Source: Variovorax sp. PAMC26660 (GTDB lineage: Bacteria; Pseudomonadota; Gammaproteobacteria; Burkholderiales; Burkholderiaceae_C). Taken from it: a stretch of DNA of 64,000 nt. The first letter of the stretch is position 1. The number at the start of each line of letters is the position of its first letter. Below the pieces are notes generated by a model. The model was not told where the DNA came from. It did not search any database and was given only the letters and a program-made list of their open reading frames with translations. Shown one piece after another: positions 34,975 to 44,533 of this stretch. A program made the translations under genes and the position numbers. The DNA is taken from assembly GCF_014302995.1 (NCBI RefSeq), contig NZ_CP060295.1:2843501-2907500 (forward strand). Direction: 5' to 3'.

Positions 34975-36501
34975 TCACCCCAGCCGATGCATCGCATCCC
35001 GCAACGCCGGGTAAAGCGATTTGTAGATCTCGAAGCGCTCGCGATACACCGCTTGCGCCGCAGGCTCCGGCCGCGCCCGTTCAACCAGCGTGACCCAGCC
35101 GCTCTCTGCGACAGTTGCGTCGACCAGCCCAGCACCGAGCGCAGCAAGCATCGCCGCACCAAGCGCCGCCTCGACCTCTTCCTCGATGGTGAACACCCGG
35201 TAGCCCGTGATGTCCGCCACGATCTGCATCCACAGGTCTGAATGCGCTGCGCCGCCGACCACGATGAGCCGGTCGTCCAGCGGCTGCCCGCTCTGCCGGC
35301 CGGCCTCGATGTTGTGTTGCAGCGCAAAGCTCACGCCTTCGAGCACTGCGCGGTACAGATGCGCGCGGCTGTGGGCGAGCGAAAGGCCGATGAATGCGCC
35401 CTTGGCCTGTGCGTCCCAGATCGGGCTGCGCTCGCCCATCAGGTAGGGCAGGAAGACCAGCCCCTGCGCACCGGGCGGAACGTCGACAGCCTTGCGCTCG
35501 ATCAGCGCGTGCGCGTCCTCGCCGGTGCGCGCGGCCTCGGCAATTTCGGCCTGGCAGAAGGTGTCCTTGAACCATGTGATGGCCGCCCCCGCCGTGATCG
35601 CGCCGCCGAACACATAGCTGCGGTCCGCGCCCCGGTACACGTGCGGCATGGTGATGAGCTTGTGCCGCGCATCGACCGTCGGGCTCACGAAGCCCCAGCA
35701 CATGCTGGTGCCGATCATCGCCACATGGTCGCCGCTGCCGGTGACGCCCGCGCAGAAAGTCGCCACGGCCGCATCGACGCCACCCGCCATCAGCGGCATG
35801 CCTTCGGCAAGGCCCAGCTTCGCAGCCCATTCCGCGCTCAGGCCACCCACCACATCGCTCGACTCGACAAGGCGCGGCGGCATCATGCGCGCCGGAATGC
35901 CGAGCATGTCGAGTGCTTCGCTCGACCAGCGGCGCCGCGCCGCGTCGTACACGCCGCCGATGTTGCCGGCCGAACTGTGATCGACCGCAAGCTCGCCCGT
36001 CAGCCGCCAGTTGATGTAACTGTTGGGCGGCAGGAAGTACGCGGTCTTTGCCCACACCTCGGGCAACTGCTCGCGAACCCACAGGATCTTCGTGAAGCCG
36101 TAATAACTGTCGACGCCGTTGCCGGTGATGGCTTCGAGACGCGGCACATCGACATTCGTGTTCACCCACGCGACTTCGGCGGTGGCACGCCGGTCCATCC
36201 AGATCAGGCAGGGGTGCAGCGGTTGCATGGCGTCATCGACCGGGATGCCCGCGCCGCCGTAGAGGCTGCTCACGCACATCGCGGCGATGTCCGTGGGCGC
36301 GATGCCGCTCTGCGCGACGCAGGTGCGGACGCTCTCGCACACCGCGTCGAACCACACCGTGCAGTCCTGTTGCGCCCACAGCGGCTGCGGCGTTTCGGGC
36401 TGGTAGGCCACGCTGTGTTGCGAATGCACCTTGCCGTCGATGCCGACCAGCAGGCACTTGGTGCTCTGCGTGCCGATGTCGACGCCGATCACGTATTTCA
36501 T
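34975..36501 (-). CDS. FGGY-family carbohydrate kinase
   Basis: This 508-residue sugar kinase of the xylulokinase/glycerol kinase fold starts with the ATP-binding loop KYVIGVDIGTQSTKCLL. The C-terminal FGGY signature region includes GVSFALQHNIEAGR and GGAAHSDLWMQIVADITG. It phosphorylates the ketose or polyol produced by the operon's dehydrogenases. The start at 36501 is fixed by the N-terminal motif. It starts 11 bp after the zinc dehydrogenase stop. Confidence 0.93.
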   Translation of the reverse strand: MKYVIGVDIGTQSTKCLLVGIDGKVHSQHSVAYQPETPQPLWAQQDCTVWFDAVCESVRTCVAQSGIAPTDIAAMCVSSLYGGAGIPVDDAMQPLHPCLIWMDRRATAEVAWVNTNVDVPRLEAITGNGVDSYYGFTKILWVREQLPEVWAKTAYFLPPNSYINWRLTGELAVDHSSAGNIGGVYDAARRRWSSEALDMLGIPARMMPPRLVESSDVVGGLSAEWAAKLGLAEGMPLMAGGVDAAVATFCAGVTGSGDHVAMIGTSMCWGFVSPTVDARHKLITMPHVYRGADRSYVFGGAITAGAAITWFKDTFCQAEIAEAARTGEDAHALIERKAVDVPPGAQGLVFLPYLMGERSPIWDAQAKGAFIGLSLAHSRAHLYRAVLEGVSFALQHNIEAGRQSGQPLDDRLIVVGGAAHSDLWMQIVADITGYRVFTIEEEVEAALGAAMLAALGAGLVDATVAESGWVTLVERARPEPAAQAVYRERFEIYKSLYPALRDAMHRLG

Positions 36502-36512
36502 GGTGTGTGGTC

Positions 36513-37643
36513 TCAGGGTCTGGGCTGCGGCTTGAGCAGCACCTTGATGGAATCCAGCGAGTTTGCCAGCGCGAAGGCGCGCTCCCATTCGGTCAACGGA
36601 AAGTCGTGCGTCACGATGCCCTTCGAGGTGACGAGGCCGCGCGCCAACAGGTCGATGGCAATCGGGTAGCAGTAGGGCCCCAGGTGCGCGCCACGCACGT
36701 CCAGTTCCTTGCGGTCGCCGATGATCGACCAGTCGGCGCTGGTCTCCGAGCCGAACACGCTGAACTCGACGAAGCGACCGAGCTTGCGGATCATCTCCAG
36801 CCCCTGCGTCACGCCGATGGGTGCGCCGGTGGTCTCGATGTACACGTCGCAACCGTAGCCTTCGGTCAGGCCCTTGACGATGGCATCGGCGTTCTCGGTC
36901 TTCGGGTTGATCGTCACGTCGGCGCCGAACTGCCTTGCGAGTGCCAGGCGCTCGGGCACGAGGTCGATCACGATCAGCTTTTTCGGCGTCTTCAGGCGCG
37001 CGGCCTGCACCATCATCAGGCCGAGGGGGCCGGCGCCAGCGATCACCACCACGTCGTCGAGCTGGATGTCGCCACGGTTCACCGTATGGATCGCGCACGA
37101 CAGCGGCTCGATGATGGCAGCGTCTTCCAGCGAGATGTCATCGGGGATCTTGTGCACGCGCGAGGTCGGCGGCAGCCGCATGTAGTCGGCCATGCCGCCA
37201 TCGGCCACGATGCGCTGGAAGCCGAAGATGTTGTGCACCTCGCACATCCAGTACTTGCCCGAAGTACAGAAGCGGCACTTGCCGCAGGGCACGATCTGCT
37301 CGGCGATCACGCGGTCGCCTTTCTCCACGCCGAAGTGTTCGGCCGCGCCTTCGCCGAGTGCTTCGACGTAGCCGAAGAACTCGTGGCCAGGAATGACCGG
37401 CGCCTTGACCCACGAAGGCTGGCCGTCGCCGCCCCAGAACATCTTCGCGCCCGAGTGGCACTTGCAGTCGGAGGCGCAGATGCCGCAGGCGGCGATGGAG
37501 ATCAGCAGTTCGTTGCGGCCGATGGTGGGCATCGCGACGGTTTCGAGGCGGTAGTCCTTGGGGCCGTGGCACACGACGGCCTGCATGGCGGCGAGTTCAC
37601 CGATGGCGCCCGATGCGTTGGGCTGGAGTTTTTGATACGACAT
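36513..37643 (-). CDS. zinc-dependent polyol dehydrogenase, erythritol/L-threitol type
   Basis: This 376-residue MDR-family dehydrogenase has the catalytic zinc set CGICASDCK and GHEFFG, structural zinc cysteines in CGKCRFCTSGKYWMCE, and the NAD fold in IAGAGPLGLMMVQAARL. Its sequence strongly resembles what I recall of proteins named erythritol/L-threitol dehydrogenase; that naming is from memory. The start at 37643 (MSYQKLQ) is preceded by a GC-rich repeat. It is encoded between the ABC permease and kinase genes, as for a polyol catabolic operon. Confidence 0.9.
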   Translation of the reverse strand: MSYQKLQPNASGAIGELAAMQAVVCHGPKDYRLETVAMPTIGRNELLISIAACGICASDCKCHSGAKMFWGGDGQPSWVKAPVIPGHEFFGYVEALGEGAAEHFGVEKGDRVIAEQIVPCGKCRFCTSGKYWMCEVHNIFGFQRIVADGGMADYMRLPPTSRVHKIPDDISLEDAAIIEPLSCAIHTVNRGDIQLDDVVVIAGAGPLGLMMVQAARLKTPKKLIVIDLVPERLALARQFGADVTINPKTENADAIVKGLTEGYGCDVYIETTGAPIGVTQGLEMIRKLGRFVEFSVFGSETSADWSIIGDRKELDVRGAHLGPYCYPIAIDLLARGLVTSKGIVTHDFPLTEWERAFALANSLDSIKVLLKPQPRP

Positions 37644-37682
37644 GGGGTCCTTGTGGTCAGAGGGTGTGTTGTGTTCGGGTCT

Positions 37683-37800
37683 TTCTCCCTCCCCTTCCGG
37701 GGGAGGGCAGGGGTGGGGGCAAGCGGCGGTCGATAAGGCGCTGTGGCTGATCCAGCGCCGCCTGCCCCCCATCCCAGCCTTCCCCCAGAGGGGGAAGGAG
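37683..37800. repeat. GC-rich intergenic repeat, copy 2
   Basis: This is the same architecture as 51-165: GGGGGAGGGCAGGGGTGGGG, a variable 35-bp centre, then TGCCCCCCATCCCAGCCTTC. The arms are mutually complementary and can form a long hairpin. It lies between the permease stop and the dehydrogenase start inside one operon, so it is likely present in the mRNA. Confidence 0.7.
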
Positions 37801-37817
37801 CAAGACAGGAAAGAGGG

Positions 37818-38798
37818 TCAGCGTTTCGCCTCGCGGCTGATGAAGATGGCGAGCAGAACGATCCCGCCCTTGATGATCAATTGCAGGTACGGCGACACGC
37901 CGATCATGTTGAGACCGTTGTTCAGCACGCCGAGCAACAGCGCGCCGACCAGCGTGCCCACGATGGCACCGCGTCCACCGGCAATGGACGTACCGCCCAT
38001 CACCACCGCCGCGATGGCGTCCAGTTCGAAGCCCACGCCCACGCCGGGCTGTCCACTGGTCACGCGTGCGGCTTGCACGATGCCGGCAATCGCTGCGGTG
38101 AATCCGCTCAGCCCATACACAAGCAGCTTGTAGCGCGATACACGCACGCCAGACAGCCGCGTGGCTTCCTCATTGCCTCCGATGGCATACACATAGCGGC
38201 CGAACGGTGCCATGTTCAGCAGCACGTAGGCCACGAGGTAAGTCGCCAGCATGATGAGGATCGGCACCTTGATGCCCGCCAGCACACCGCCGCCAAGGAA
38301 GGCGAACGAGTCCGGCAAGCCATCGATCGGATAGCCGCCCGTGTAGATCAATGCAACGCCGCGTGCGATGCCCATGGTGGCCAGCGTCACGATGATCGGC
38401 GGCATGCGCAGATAGGCCACGCAGTAGCCGTTGAAGAGGCCGATCACCACGCCGACGGCCAGCCCCAGCGGCACGGCAAGCATCGGAGGAAGTCCGAACT
38501 GCACCATCATCCCCGAGGCCAGCGTGCCCGACAGCGCGACCACCGCACCCACCGAAAGATCGATGCCGCCGGTAAGGATCGCGGCCGTCATGCCTACCGC
38601 GATGATCGCGTTGATGGACGACTGCAGCGCGATGTTCTGCAGATTGCCCCATGAGAGGAAGTTGTCGGTCGCGACGATCATGAAGATCGAGATGGCGATG
38701 AGTCCTACCAGTGGGAGGAATGCTGTGGAGCGGCGCAACTGGGTGAAGAAGCTGCCTGCAGGCGCCGGCGGTGTGGGGTGGGTGGTGGTGGCGTTCAT
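37818..38798 (-). CDS. sugar ABC transporter permease (RbsC type)
   Basis: This 326-residue inner-membrane permease of the carbohydrate CUT2 family has eight to ten hydrophobic segments and the typical LTGGIDLSVGAVVALSG, AYLRMPPIIVTLATMGIARG, and AVVMGGTSIAGGRGAIVGTLVGALLLGVLNNG. It forms the channel for the RbsA-like ATPase and RbsB-like binding protein encoded upstream. The start at 38798 (MNATTTHP) is chosen over an upstream extension that reads from the dispersed repeat. A 363-bp gap with repeat copy 5 separates it from the ATPase gene. Confidence 0.93.
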   Translation of the reverse strand: MNATTTHPTPPAPAGSFFTQLRRSTAFLPLVGLIAISIFMIVATDNFLSWGNLQNIALQSSINAIIAVGMTAAILTGGIDLSVGAVVALSGTLASGMMVQFGLPPMLAVPLGLAVGVVIGLFNGYCVAYLRMPPIIVTLATMGIARGVALIYTGGYPIDGLPDSFAFLGGGVLAGIKVPILIMLATYLVAYVLLNMAPFGRYVYAIGGNEEATRLSGVRVSRYKLLVYGLSGFTAAIAGIVQAARVTSGQPGVGVGFELDAIAAVVMGGTSIAGGRGAIVGTLVGALLLGVLNNGLNMIGVSPYLQLIIKGGIVLLAIFISREAKR

Positions 38799-38846
38799 TT
38801 CAGGTGCTCCACTGGGCATTGCTGGTTTGTGAAGACGAGGGCTTTT

Positions 38847-39098
38847 GTTCGGGGTGCGTGCGAATGACACCGGGAGCTCCCCTGTGCGAATGTCCCCCGC
38901 TTCGCTCCTCCTTTATTTCGCTGCGGGGAGCACCCGGTGTCATTCGCACATGGGCGGGCTGCTGGTGATCGGCGATCAACAACCGCTCTGTCCAACGCTC
39001 ACGCCGATACGGTGCTCTTTTTCGCGAAATAAAGGAGGAGCGAAGCGGGGGACATTCGCGAAAAAGAGCACCGTGTCGGCGTGAGCGACGCCCTGAAC
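38847..39098 (-). repeat. dispersed 250-bp double-hairpin element, copy 5 (inside ABC operon)
   Basis: It is inverted; on the minus strand it begins with GTTCAGGGCG 63 bp after the ATPase stop and ends 48 bp before the permease start. The terminal repeat at 38847 is diverged (GTTCGGGGTG). The right hairpin arms carry GACACCGGG with CCCGGTGTC. The linker has TGATCGCCGATCA. It interrupts what is otherwise a compact transporter operon. Confidence 0.92.
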
Positions 39099-39161
39099 AG
39101 CAGCGCCCAGAACAACGAACGCCAAACGCAGCGCATCGAATCAAAAGACCCGCAGTGGCAG

Positions 39162-40679
39162 TCATTGAAGGCTCCCCGATGAAGTGGCGCAACGCATGAT
39201 GTCGCCCGAGTTGATGGCATCGCCTTCGAGCGTCGCCACGATGGCCCCGCCAGAGAACACAGCGACGCGATCGCACATGCCGACGATCTCGGGCAGCTCG
39301 CTCGAAATCATCACGATCGATTTGCCCTGCCGCGTGAGTTCGCGCATCAGGCTGTAGATCTCCGCCTTGGCGCCCACGTCGATGCCGCGCGTCGGCTCGT
39401 CGAAGATCAGCACCTCGCAGTCGTGACCGAGCCAGCGCGCAATCACCACCTTCTGCTGGTTGCCACCCGAGAGCGTCGCCACCCGCGTCTCGATGTCGGG
39501 CGCCTTCACGCCCACACGCTTCGAGAGTTCGCTGGCCGACTGCTTCTCCGACTTCTGGCTCACCAGCCCCGCATGGCGGTGCTTGCCCAGGTTGTTCATC
39601 GAGATGTTGAAGCGGATCGTGAAGTCGGTGATCAGCCCCTCGACCTTGCGACTCTCCGGCAACAGGCCGATGCCGTTTTCCAGCGCCTGCGTCGGGTCGT
39701 TCAAGCGCACGGACTTGCCGTTGCGCAGAACAGTCTTGCGATGCACGCGGTCGGCACCCATCATTCCCAACGCAAGTTCGGTGCGGCCCGAACCCACCAG
39801 CCCCGCAAAGCCAAGGATCTCGCCTTCGTACAGATCGAAGGCGTTGACGGGACCGCCTTTCGCGAGCTGGATCTCCGTCACTTCGAGCACCTTGCGCTCG
39901 CGCGGTGCAGGCTGCGGCTTCGGCGGAAAGTTGTGCTCGATCCGGCGGCCCACCATCATCTCGACCAGCGCATCCACATCGGTCGCGCCGACGTCTGCGT
40001 GCCCCGCATTGGCCCCATCGCGCAGCACGCTGATGCGGTCGCACACCTCGAAAATTTCGTCCAGGTGGTGCGAGATGAAGATCATCGCCACGCCCCTGCC
40101 GCGCAGCTCGCGCATGATCCTGAACAGATGCCCCGCCTCGTTCGGCGTGAGCGTGGCGGTCGGCTCGTCGAGCACCAGCAGCCGCGCCTTCAGCGACAGC
40201 GCCTTGCCGATCTCGACGAACTGCTGCTGCGCCACCGAGAGCCGGCAGATCGGCACGCCCAGATCGATCTGCACACCCAGTTCATCGAACAGTGCCTGCG
40301 CCGAACGCCTCATTGCCGCCTTGTCCATCAGCCCGAAGCGGTTCTTCAGATATCGGCCGAGAAAAATGTTCTCCACCGCGTTCAGGTACGGCACCAGGCT
40401 GAACTCCTGGAAGATGATGCCGATGCCCGCCGCAATCGCGTCGTTGTAGCCCGCGAACTTGCGCTCGCTGCCTTCGATGAAGATGCGGCCCTCGTCGGCC
40501 TGGTAGATGCCGCCGAGGATCTTCATCAGCGTCGACTTGCCCGCGCCGTTCTCGCCGAGCAGCGCATGCACCTCGCCCTTGCGGATCGAGAGGTCGATGC
40601 CCGCGAGCGCCTTCACGCCGGGGAAGCTCTTCGAGACGCCTTCGAGCCGCAGCATCTCGGCGTTGTCGTTCGTGGTCAC
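39162..40679 (-). CDS. sugar ABC transporter ATP-binding protein (RbsA type)
   Basis: This 505-residue protein has two ATPase halves. The N-terminal half has Walker [10 protein letters not shown] and signature [15 protein letters not shown]; the C-terminal half has a degenerate loop [15 protein letters not shown] and [15 protein letters not shown], the normal CUT2 pattern. Start is GTG at 40679 with only a weak ribosome-binding site (AGGCGGA). It energises the adjacent permease for sugar or polyol import. Confidence 0.95.
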   Translation of the reverse strand: MTTNDNAEMLRLEGVSKSFPGVKALAGIDLSIRKGEVHALLGENGAGKSTLMKILGGIYQADEGRIFIEGSERKFAGYNDAIAAGIGIIFQEFSLVPYLNAVENIFLGRYLKNRFGLMDKAAMRRSAQALFDELGVQIDLGVPICRLSVAQQQFVEIGKALSLKARLLVLDEPTATLTPNEAGHLFRIMRELRGRGVAMIFISHHLDEIFEVCDRISVLRDGANAGHADVGATDVDALVEMMVGRRIEHNFPPKPQPAPRERKVLEVTEIQLAKGGPVNAFDLYEGEILGFAGLVGSGRTELALGMMGADRVHRKTVLRNGKSVRLNDPTQALENGIGLLPESRKVEGLITDFTIRFNISMNNLGKHRHAGLVSQKSEKQSASELSKRVGVKAPDIETRVATLSGGNQQKVVIARWLGHDCEVLIFDEPTRGIDVGAKAEIYSLMRELTRQGKSIVMISSELPEIVGMCDRVAVFSGGAIVATLEGDAINSGDIMRCATSSGSLQ

Positions 40680-40712
40680 GGGCTTGTCCGCCTGCTTGTT
40701 TGTTTGCGCGGC

Positions 40713-41633
40713 TTACCAGCTGAAGGTCTTGGCGCCTTCAGCGTCGATCAGCTTCACATCGACCGGCACGGCAGCCGGCACGTTGGCCCCCCACTTCTTG
40801 GCGAGCGCGATACCGATGGCCAGGCGGATCTGGTCGCGCGGGTACTGCGCGGTGGTCGCGATGAACTTCGAGCCCGGCTTCTGCATCGCCTTGATGGCTT
40901 CGGGCGCACCATCGACGCTGGTGAGCTTCACGTCCTTGCCGCTGGCTTCGATGGCGGCGAGCGCGCCCATCGAGCCACCGTCGTTCACGCTGAAGATGCC
41001 CTTCAGGTTGCCGTTGGCCTGCAGGATGTTTTCAGTGACGGTGAGCGCGGTGGCGCGCTCCTGCTTGCCGTTCTGCGTGCTCACCACCTTGATGCCCGGG
41101 TACTTGGCGAGTGCTTCGCGGCAGCCCTTCACGCGTTCCAGGATCGGCACGACCGGAATGCCGTCGAGGATGGCCACGTCGCCCTTCTCGCCGATGTTCT
41201 TCGCAAGGTACTCGCAGGCCAGGCGGCCCGCGTCGGTGTTCTTGGAGCCCACGAACGAATCGACCGGGCCTTGTGCGTTGGCATCCACCGCCACCACGAT
41301 CAGTCCTGCCTTCTTGGCCGAACGCACCGCCGACTGCACACCGGCGGAGTCGGTCGGGTTCAGCAGCAGGATGTCGACCTTCTTCTGGATCATGTCTTCC
41401 ACGTCGCCGATCTGCTTGGCCACGTCGTGCCGCGCGTCGGTGGTGACCACGGTCGCGCCGATGGTGGCGGCGGCTTCTTCCAGCGCCTGCTTCATCGTCA
41501 CGAAGTAGGGGTTGTTCAGTTCCTGGAAGGTCATGCCGATGCGCAGTGGCTGCTTCGGCGTCTGCGCCTGTGCGGCGGATGCACCGCAGACCAGCGCGGC
41601 GGTGAGGGCGGTGGCTTTGAGGATGTTCTTCAT
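40713..41633 (-). CDS. sugar ABC transporter substrate-binding protein (RbsB type)
   Basis: This 306-residue periplasmic binding protein has a signal peptide (MKNILKATALTAALVCGASAAQAQ) and a Peripla_BP_4 fold (GMTFQELNNPYFVTMKQAL, ILLLNPTDSAGVQSAV, FSVNDGGSMGALAAI). The start at 41633 gives the proper leader. It is the first transport gene after the AraC regulator gene. The ligand is probably a tetritol or other small polyol from the operon's enzymes. Confidence 0.94.
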   Translation of the reverse strand: MKNILKATALTAALVCGASAAQAQTPKQPLRIGMTFQELNNPYFVTMKQALEEAAATIGATVVTTDARHDVAKQIGDVEDMIQKKVDILLLNPTDSAGVQSAVRSAKKAGLIVVAVDANAQGPVDSFVGSKNTDAGRLACEYLAKNIGEKGDVAILDGIPVVPILERVKGCREALAKYPGIKVVSTQNGKQERATALTVTENILQANGNLKGIFSVNDGGSMGALAAIEASGKDVKLTSVDGAPEAIKAMQKPGSKFIATTAQYPRDQIRLAIGIALAKKWGANVPAAVPVDVKLIDAEGAKTFSW

Positions 41634-41759
41634 GATGGCTGTCTCCTTGGGTTTGTGACTGACGGACCGACTGTCGAAAAAACGCGGACAAAGGCTCGCC
41701 CCACGCGGCACCCGAAGGGCCGCGTCGGTGACGACACGGGGAACACGAAAAGCGCCTGG

Positions 41760-42650
41760 CTACGGCGGGTTGGCGGCACGCGAGGCCGCAGCCTGCATGC
41801 GATGGAAATTGCGGAACTTGGTTGGCGGCATGCGCTTGTGCAACAAGAACTGCCGGTTGAAGTTCGACACGTTGTTGAAGCCCACGTCCATGCAGACGTC
41901 GAGCACCGGCTTCTCGCTGTTGGTCAGCAGCTCGCAGGCGCGGCTGATGCGCAGCCGGTTCACGTAGCGCACGAAAGACTGGCCCGTGTGCTTGCGGAAC
42001 GACCGCGAGAAAGCGCTCGGGCTTTGGCCCACCAGCTCGGCCAGCATCGGCTCGCGCAGGTCGTCGCCCAGGTTGGCCGCGATGTGCGCCAGCACGTTGT
42101 TGATCGCGTGCGACATGAAGGCCTTGGGGTCGGGCTTGAACGCGGGGCTGGCCAGCCGCTGGCGGTCGCTGCTGTCGACCAGCAGTTCGAGCAAAGACAG
42201 CAGCAGGATCACGCGGCGCAATCCGCGCGCTTCGAGCAGCGATTCCATGATCGGTTTGGCGGCGATCGCGGTCTCGGCGGAAAAGAGCACGCCCGCGCCC
42301 GACTCGGCCAGCAGCGGCACGATGCGCTCGAACTCGGGAAAGGCCGCGGCCATGTGATCGGGCAGTGTGGCCGGGAACTGGATCACGATGCCGCGCCGCT
42401 CGACGCTCTGGCCGGCGGGCACGTCGCTGATCCAGTTGTGCGGCAGGTCGGGGCCCATCAGCACGAGGTTGCCGGGCTCGAAGTGGCCGACGTGGTCGCC
42501 CACGAAGTAGACGCCGCGTGTTTCGACGATCAACTGGATTTCGTATTCGGGGTGGAAGTGCCAGCGCACCGTGCGATACGGATAGCCGTGCGCCCAGGCG
42601 GTGAACGATTCGTCACCGCGGACTTCGACGATTTCCAGATCGGGTTGCAT
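41760..42650 (-). CDS. AraC-family regulator of the polyol operon
   Basis: This 296-residue regulator has an N-terminal cupin-like effector domain (WHFHPEYEIQLIVETRGVYFVGDHVGHF) and a C-terminal pair of helix-turn-helices (AELVGQSPSAFSRSFRKHTG, VGFNNVSNFNRQFLLHKRMPPTKFR). The start at 42650 (MQPDLEIVE) is chosen because the longer frame has no related sequence. It is encoded 126 bp upstream of the binding-protein gene on the same strand and most probably activates the operon. Confidence 0.93.
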   Translation of the reverse strand: MQPDLEIVEVRGDESFTAWAHGYPYRTVRWHFHPEYEIQLIVETRGVYFVGDHVGHFEPGNLVLMGPDLPHNWISDVPAGQSVERRGIVIQFPATLPDHMAAAFPEFERIVPLLAESGAGVLFSAETAIAAKPIMESLLEARGLRRVILLLSLLELLVDSSDRQRLASPAFKPDPKAFMSHAINNVLAHIAANLGDDLREPMLAELVGQSPSAFSRSFRKHTGQSFVRYVNRLRISRACELLTNSEKPVLDVCMDVGFNNVSNFNRQFLLHKRMPPTKFRNFHRMQAAASRAANPP

Positions 42651-42959
42651 GGCGTTCCTTGTTCCTTGTCTCTGTGTTTGTTGTGAATGGCGACGTGTGA
42701 CAGCGTGGGGCGGACTGTACGAATCGCCCAGGACGTCAACAACCAGAGATGGCGCCTCAGGTTGATACTTTTTTGACATCGAAGCAAGCCGCTGAGCATG
42801 GGCATTGCATCGCAGCAAAGTGCTTTCTCCTCCGGGGAGAGTGGGGCGCCACGGTGCGATTGCTGCACTGCAAAAGTCGCTGAAAGCACCGGGTCAAAAA
42901 TTCATAGGTGTTTTCCCGCCCCGAGAGCGTCGGGCGTCGGCACGGCACACTCTGGCGCC
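42651..42959. other. intergenic region between divergent regulator and CoA-transferase genes
   Basis: This 309-bp gap holds the divergent promoters of the AraC gene and the CoA-transferase gene. Apart from an A/T-rich stretch with TTGATACTTTTTTGACA near 42763-42779 I see no palindrome, repeat, RNA structure or short gene worth calling. Confidence 0.6.
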
Positions 42960-44198
42960 ATGACGAACACCTCTTCTTCTCCTGTGGCCACGGGCCCGTT
43001 GGCCGGCCTCAAGGTCGTCGAACTCGGGCAACTCATCGCCGGGCCCTTTGCCGCACGCACGCTGGCCGACTTCGGCGCCGAGGTCATCAAGATCGAGCCG
43101 CCCGGCGCGGGCGACCCGCTGCGCACCTGGCGGCTGCTGAAAGACGGCACGTCGGTCTGGTGGCAGGTGCAATCGCGCAACAAGCGCTCGCTGGCGCTCG
43201 ACCTGCGCGAGCCCGAGGCGCAGGCCATCGTGCGCCAGCTCGCGGCCGAGGCCGATGTGCTGATCGAGAATTTCCGCCCCGGTGCAATGGAAGGCTGGGG
43301 GCTGGGGCCCGATGCGCTGCTGGCCACCAACCCCGCGCTCGTGATGCTGCGCATCAGCGGCTACGGACAGACCGGTCCGTACCGTGACCGCCCAGGCTTC
43401 GGCGTGGTAGCCGAGGCCATGGGCGGGCTGCGCCATCTCACGGGCGAGCCGGGCCGCGTGCCGGTGCGCGTGGGTGTGTCGATCGGCGACACGCTGGCGT
43501 CATTGCACGGCGTGATCGGCGTGCTGATGGCGATGCAGCACCGGCATGCGACGGTGAGCGCCGAGCATCCGAAGGGCGTGGGGCAGGTGATCGACGTGGC
43601 GCTCTACGAAGCGGTCTTCAACTGCATGGAAAGCCTGCTGCCCGAGTACGGCGAATTCGGCGCGGTGCGCGAGGCGGCCGGCAGTGCATTGCCCGGCATC
43701 GCACCGACCAATGCGTACCGCTGCGCGGATGGCGGCTATGCCATCGTCGCGGGCAATGGCGACAGCATCTTTCGCAGGCTCATGGAATGCATCGGCCGGC
43801 CTGATCTCGCTGCCGATCCGGCGCTGTCGGGCAACGCCGGGCGGGTGGCGCAAGTCGAAATGCTCGATGCCGCCATCGGCGACTGGGCCGCGCAGCGCAC
43901 GGTGAACGACGTGCTCGCGGCGCTCGATGCGGCGCACGTGCCGGGCGGTCGCATCTACACCATCGCCGACATCGCGGCCGATGCGCACTACGCCGCGCGC
44001 GGCATGCTGCAACAGGTGCTGATGCCCGACGGCAGCGCGCTCGCGGTGCCCGGCTTCGTGCCCAAGCTGTCGCTCACGCCCGCCAGCCACCGGCACAACG
44101 CGCCAGCGCTGGGTGCCGACACCGATGCGGTGTTGAAGGAGATCGGGTTGAGCGCCGAGCAGATCGCCGCGCTGCATGCGCGCGGGATCGTCGGCTAA
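42960..44198 (+). CDS. CaiB/BaiF (class III) CoA-transferase
   Basis: This 412-residue CoA-transferase has the family start GPLAGLKVVELGQLIAGPFAARTLADFGAEVIKIEPPG, with SRNKRSLALDLREPEAQ next. The catalytic Asp is expected in the following segment, near ENFRPGAMEGWGLG. It moves CoA between carboxylic acids. The start at 42960 fits the family; there is no in-frame neighbour to indicate the substrate. An acyl-CoA-binding protein is encoded convergently 13 bp away. Confidence 0.92.
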   Translation: MTNTSSSPVATGPLAGLKVVELGQLIAGPFAARTLADFGAEVIKIEPPGAGDPLRTWRLLKDGTSVWWQVQSRNKRSLALDLREPEAQAIVRQLAAEADVLIENFRPGAMEGWGLGPDALLATNPALVMLRISGYGQTGPYRDRPGFGVVAEAMGGLRHLTGEPGRVPVRVGVSIGDTLASLHGVIGVLMAMQHRHATVSAEHPKGVGQVIDVALYEAVFNCMESLLPEYGEFGAVREAAGSALPGIAPTNAYRCADGGYAIVAGNGDSIFRRLMECIGRPDLAADPALSGNAGRVAQVEMLDAAIGDWAAQRTVNDVLAALDAAHVPGGRIYTIADIAADAHYAARGMLQQVLMPDGSALAVPGFVPKLSLTPASHRHNAPALGADTDAVLKEIGLSAEQIAALHARGIVG

Positions 44199-44211
44199 CG
44201 GGCGAGGGCTG

Positions 44212-44469
44212 TCAGGCGCGCAGCGATTCGATCAGGTCGATGTACTGCTGCTTGGCGTCGTCGGCGCTCGCGCCCTTCAGAGCCGTCCATGCGTCCCACT
44301 TGGCACGCGCCACGAAGTCGCTGAAGCTGGGCTTCTTGGCGGCGTTGTCGCCTTCGGTGGCCTGCTTGAACAGGCCGTAGATCTTGAGCAGCGTCGGGTT
44401 GTCGGGGCGCTCGGCGAGCAGCTTGGAGTTGGCCTGGGCGGCTTCGAACTGGGCGTTGAGATCGGACAT
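44212..44469 (-). CDS. acyl-CoA-binding protein (ACBP)
   Basis: This 85-residue four-helix ACBP contains YGLFKQATEGDN and ARAKWDAWTALKG, the conserved ligand-binding residues (Tyr, Lys, Trp). It binds medium to long acyl-CoA in the cytoplasm. The ATG at 44469 is used; an upstream TTG would add three residues. ACBPs are uncommon in bacteria but present in several beta- and gammaproteobacteria. Its neighbours are acyl-CoA-related (CoA-transferase, phasin, thioesterase). Confidence 0.94.
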   Translation of the reverse strand: MSDLNAQFEAAQANSKLLAERPDNPTLLKIYGLFKQATEGDNAAKKPSFSDFVARAKWDAWTALKGASADDAKQQYIDLIESLRA

Positions 44470-44533
44470 GGCGGTCAAATTGATAAGCAGAAAACGCGCA
44501 TCTTAAATGCCGTGGTACCTGCCTGTACCAGGC

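Noticed and set aside
39423..42686. 1087-codon open frame on the plus strand
   Set aside because: It runs antisense to the ABC ATPase, binding protein and AraC genes, which have full family motifs; it is a codon-composition shadow in GC-rich DNA.
44513..44530. TGGTAC palindrome upstream of the ACBP gene
   Set aside because: It is a 6-bp dyad with no T-run or regulator nearby; too weak to call as terminator or operator.
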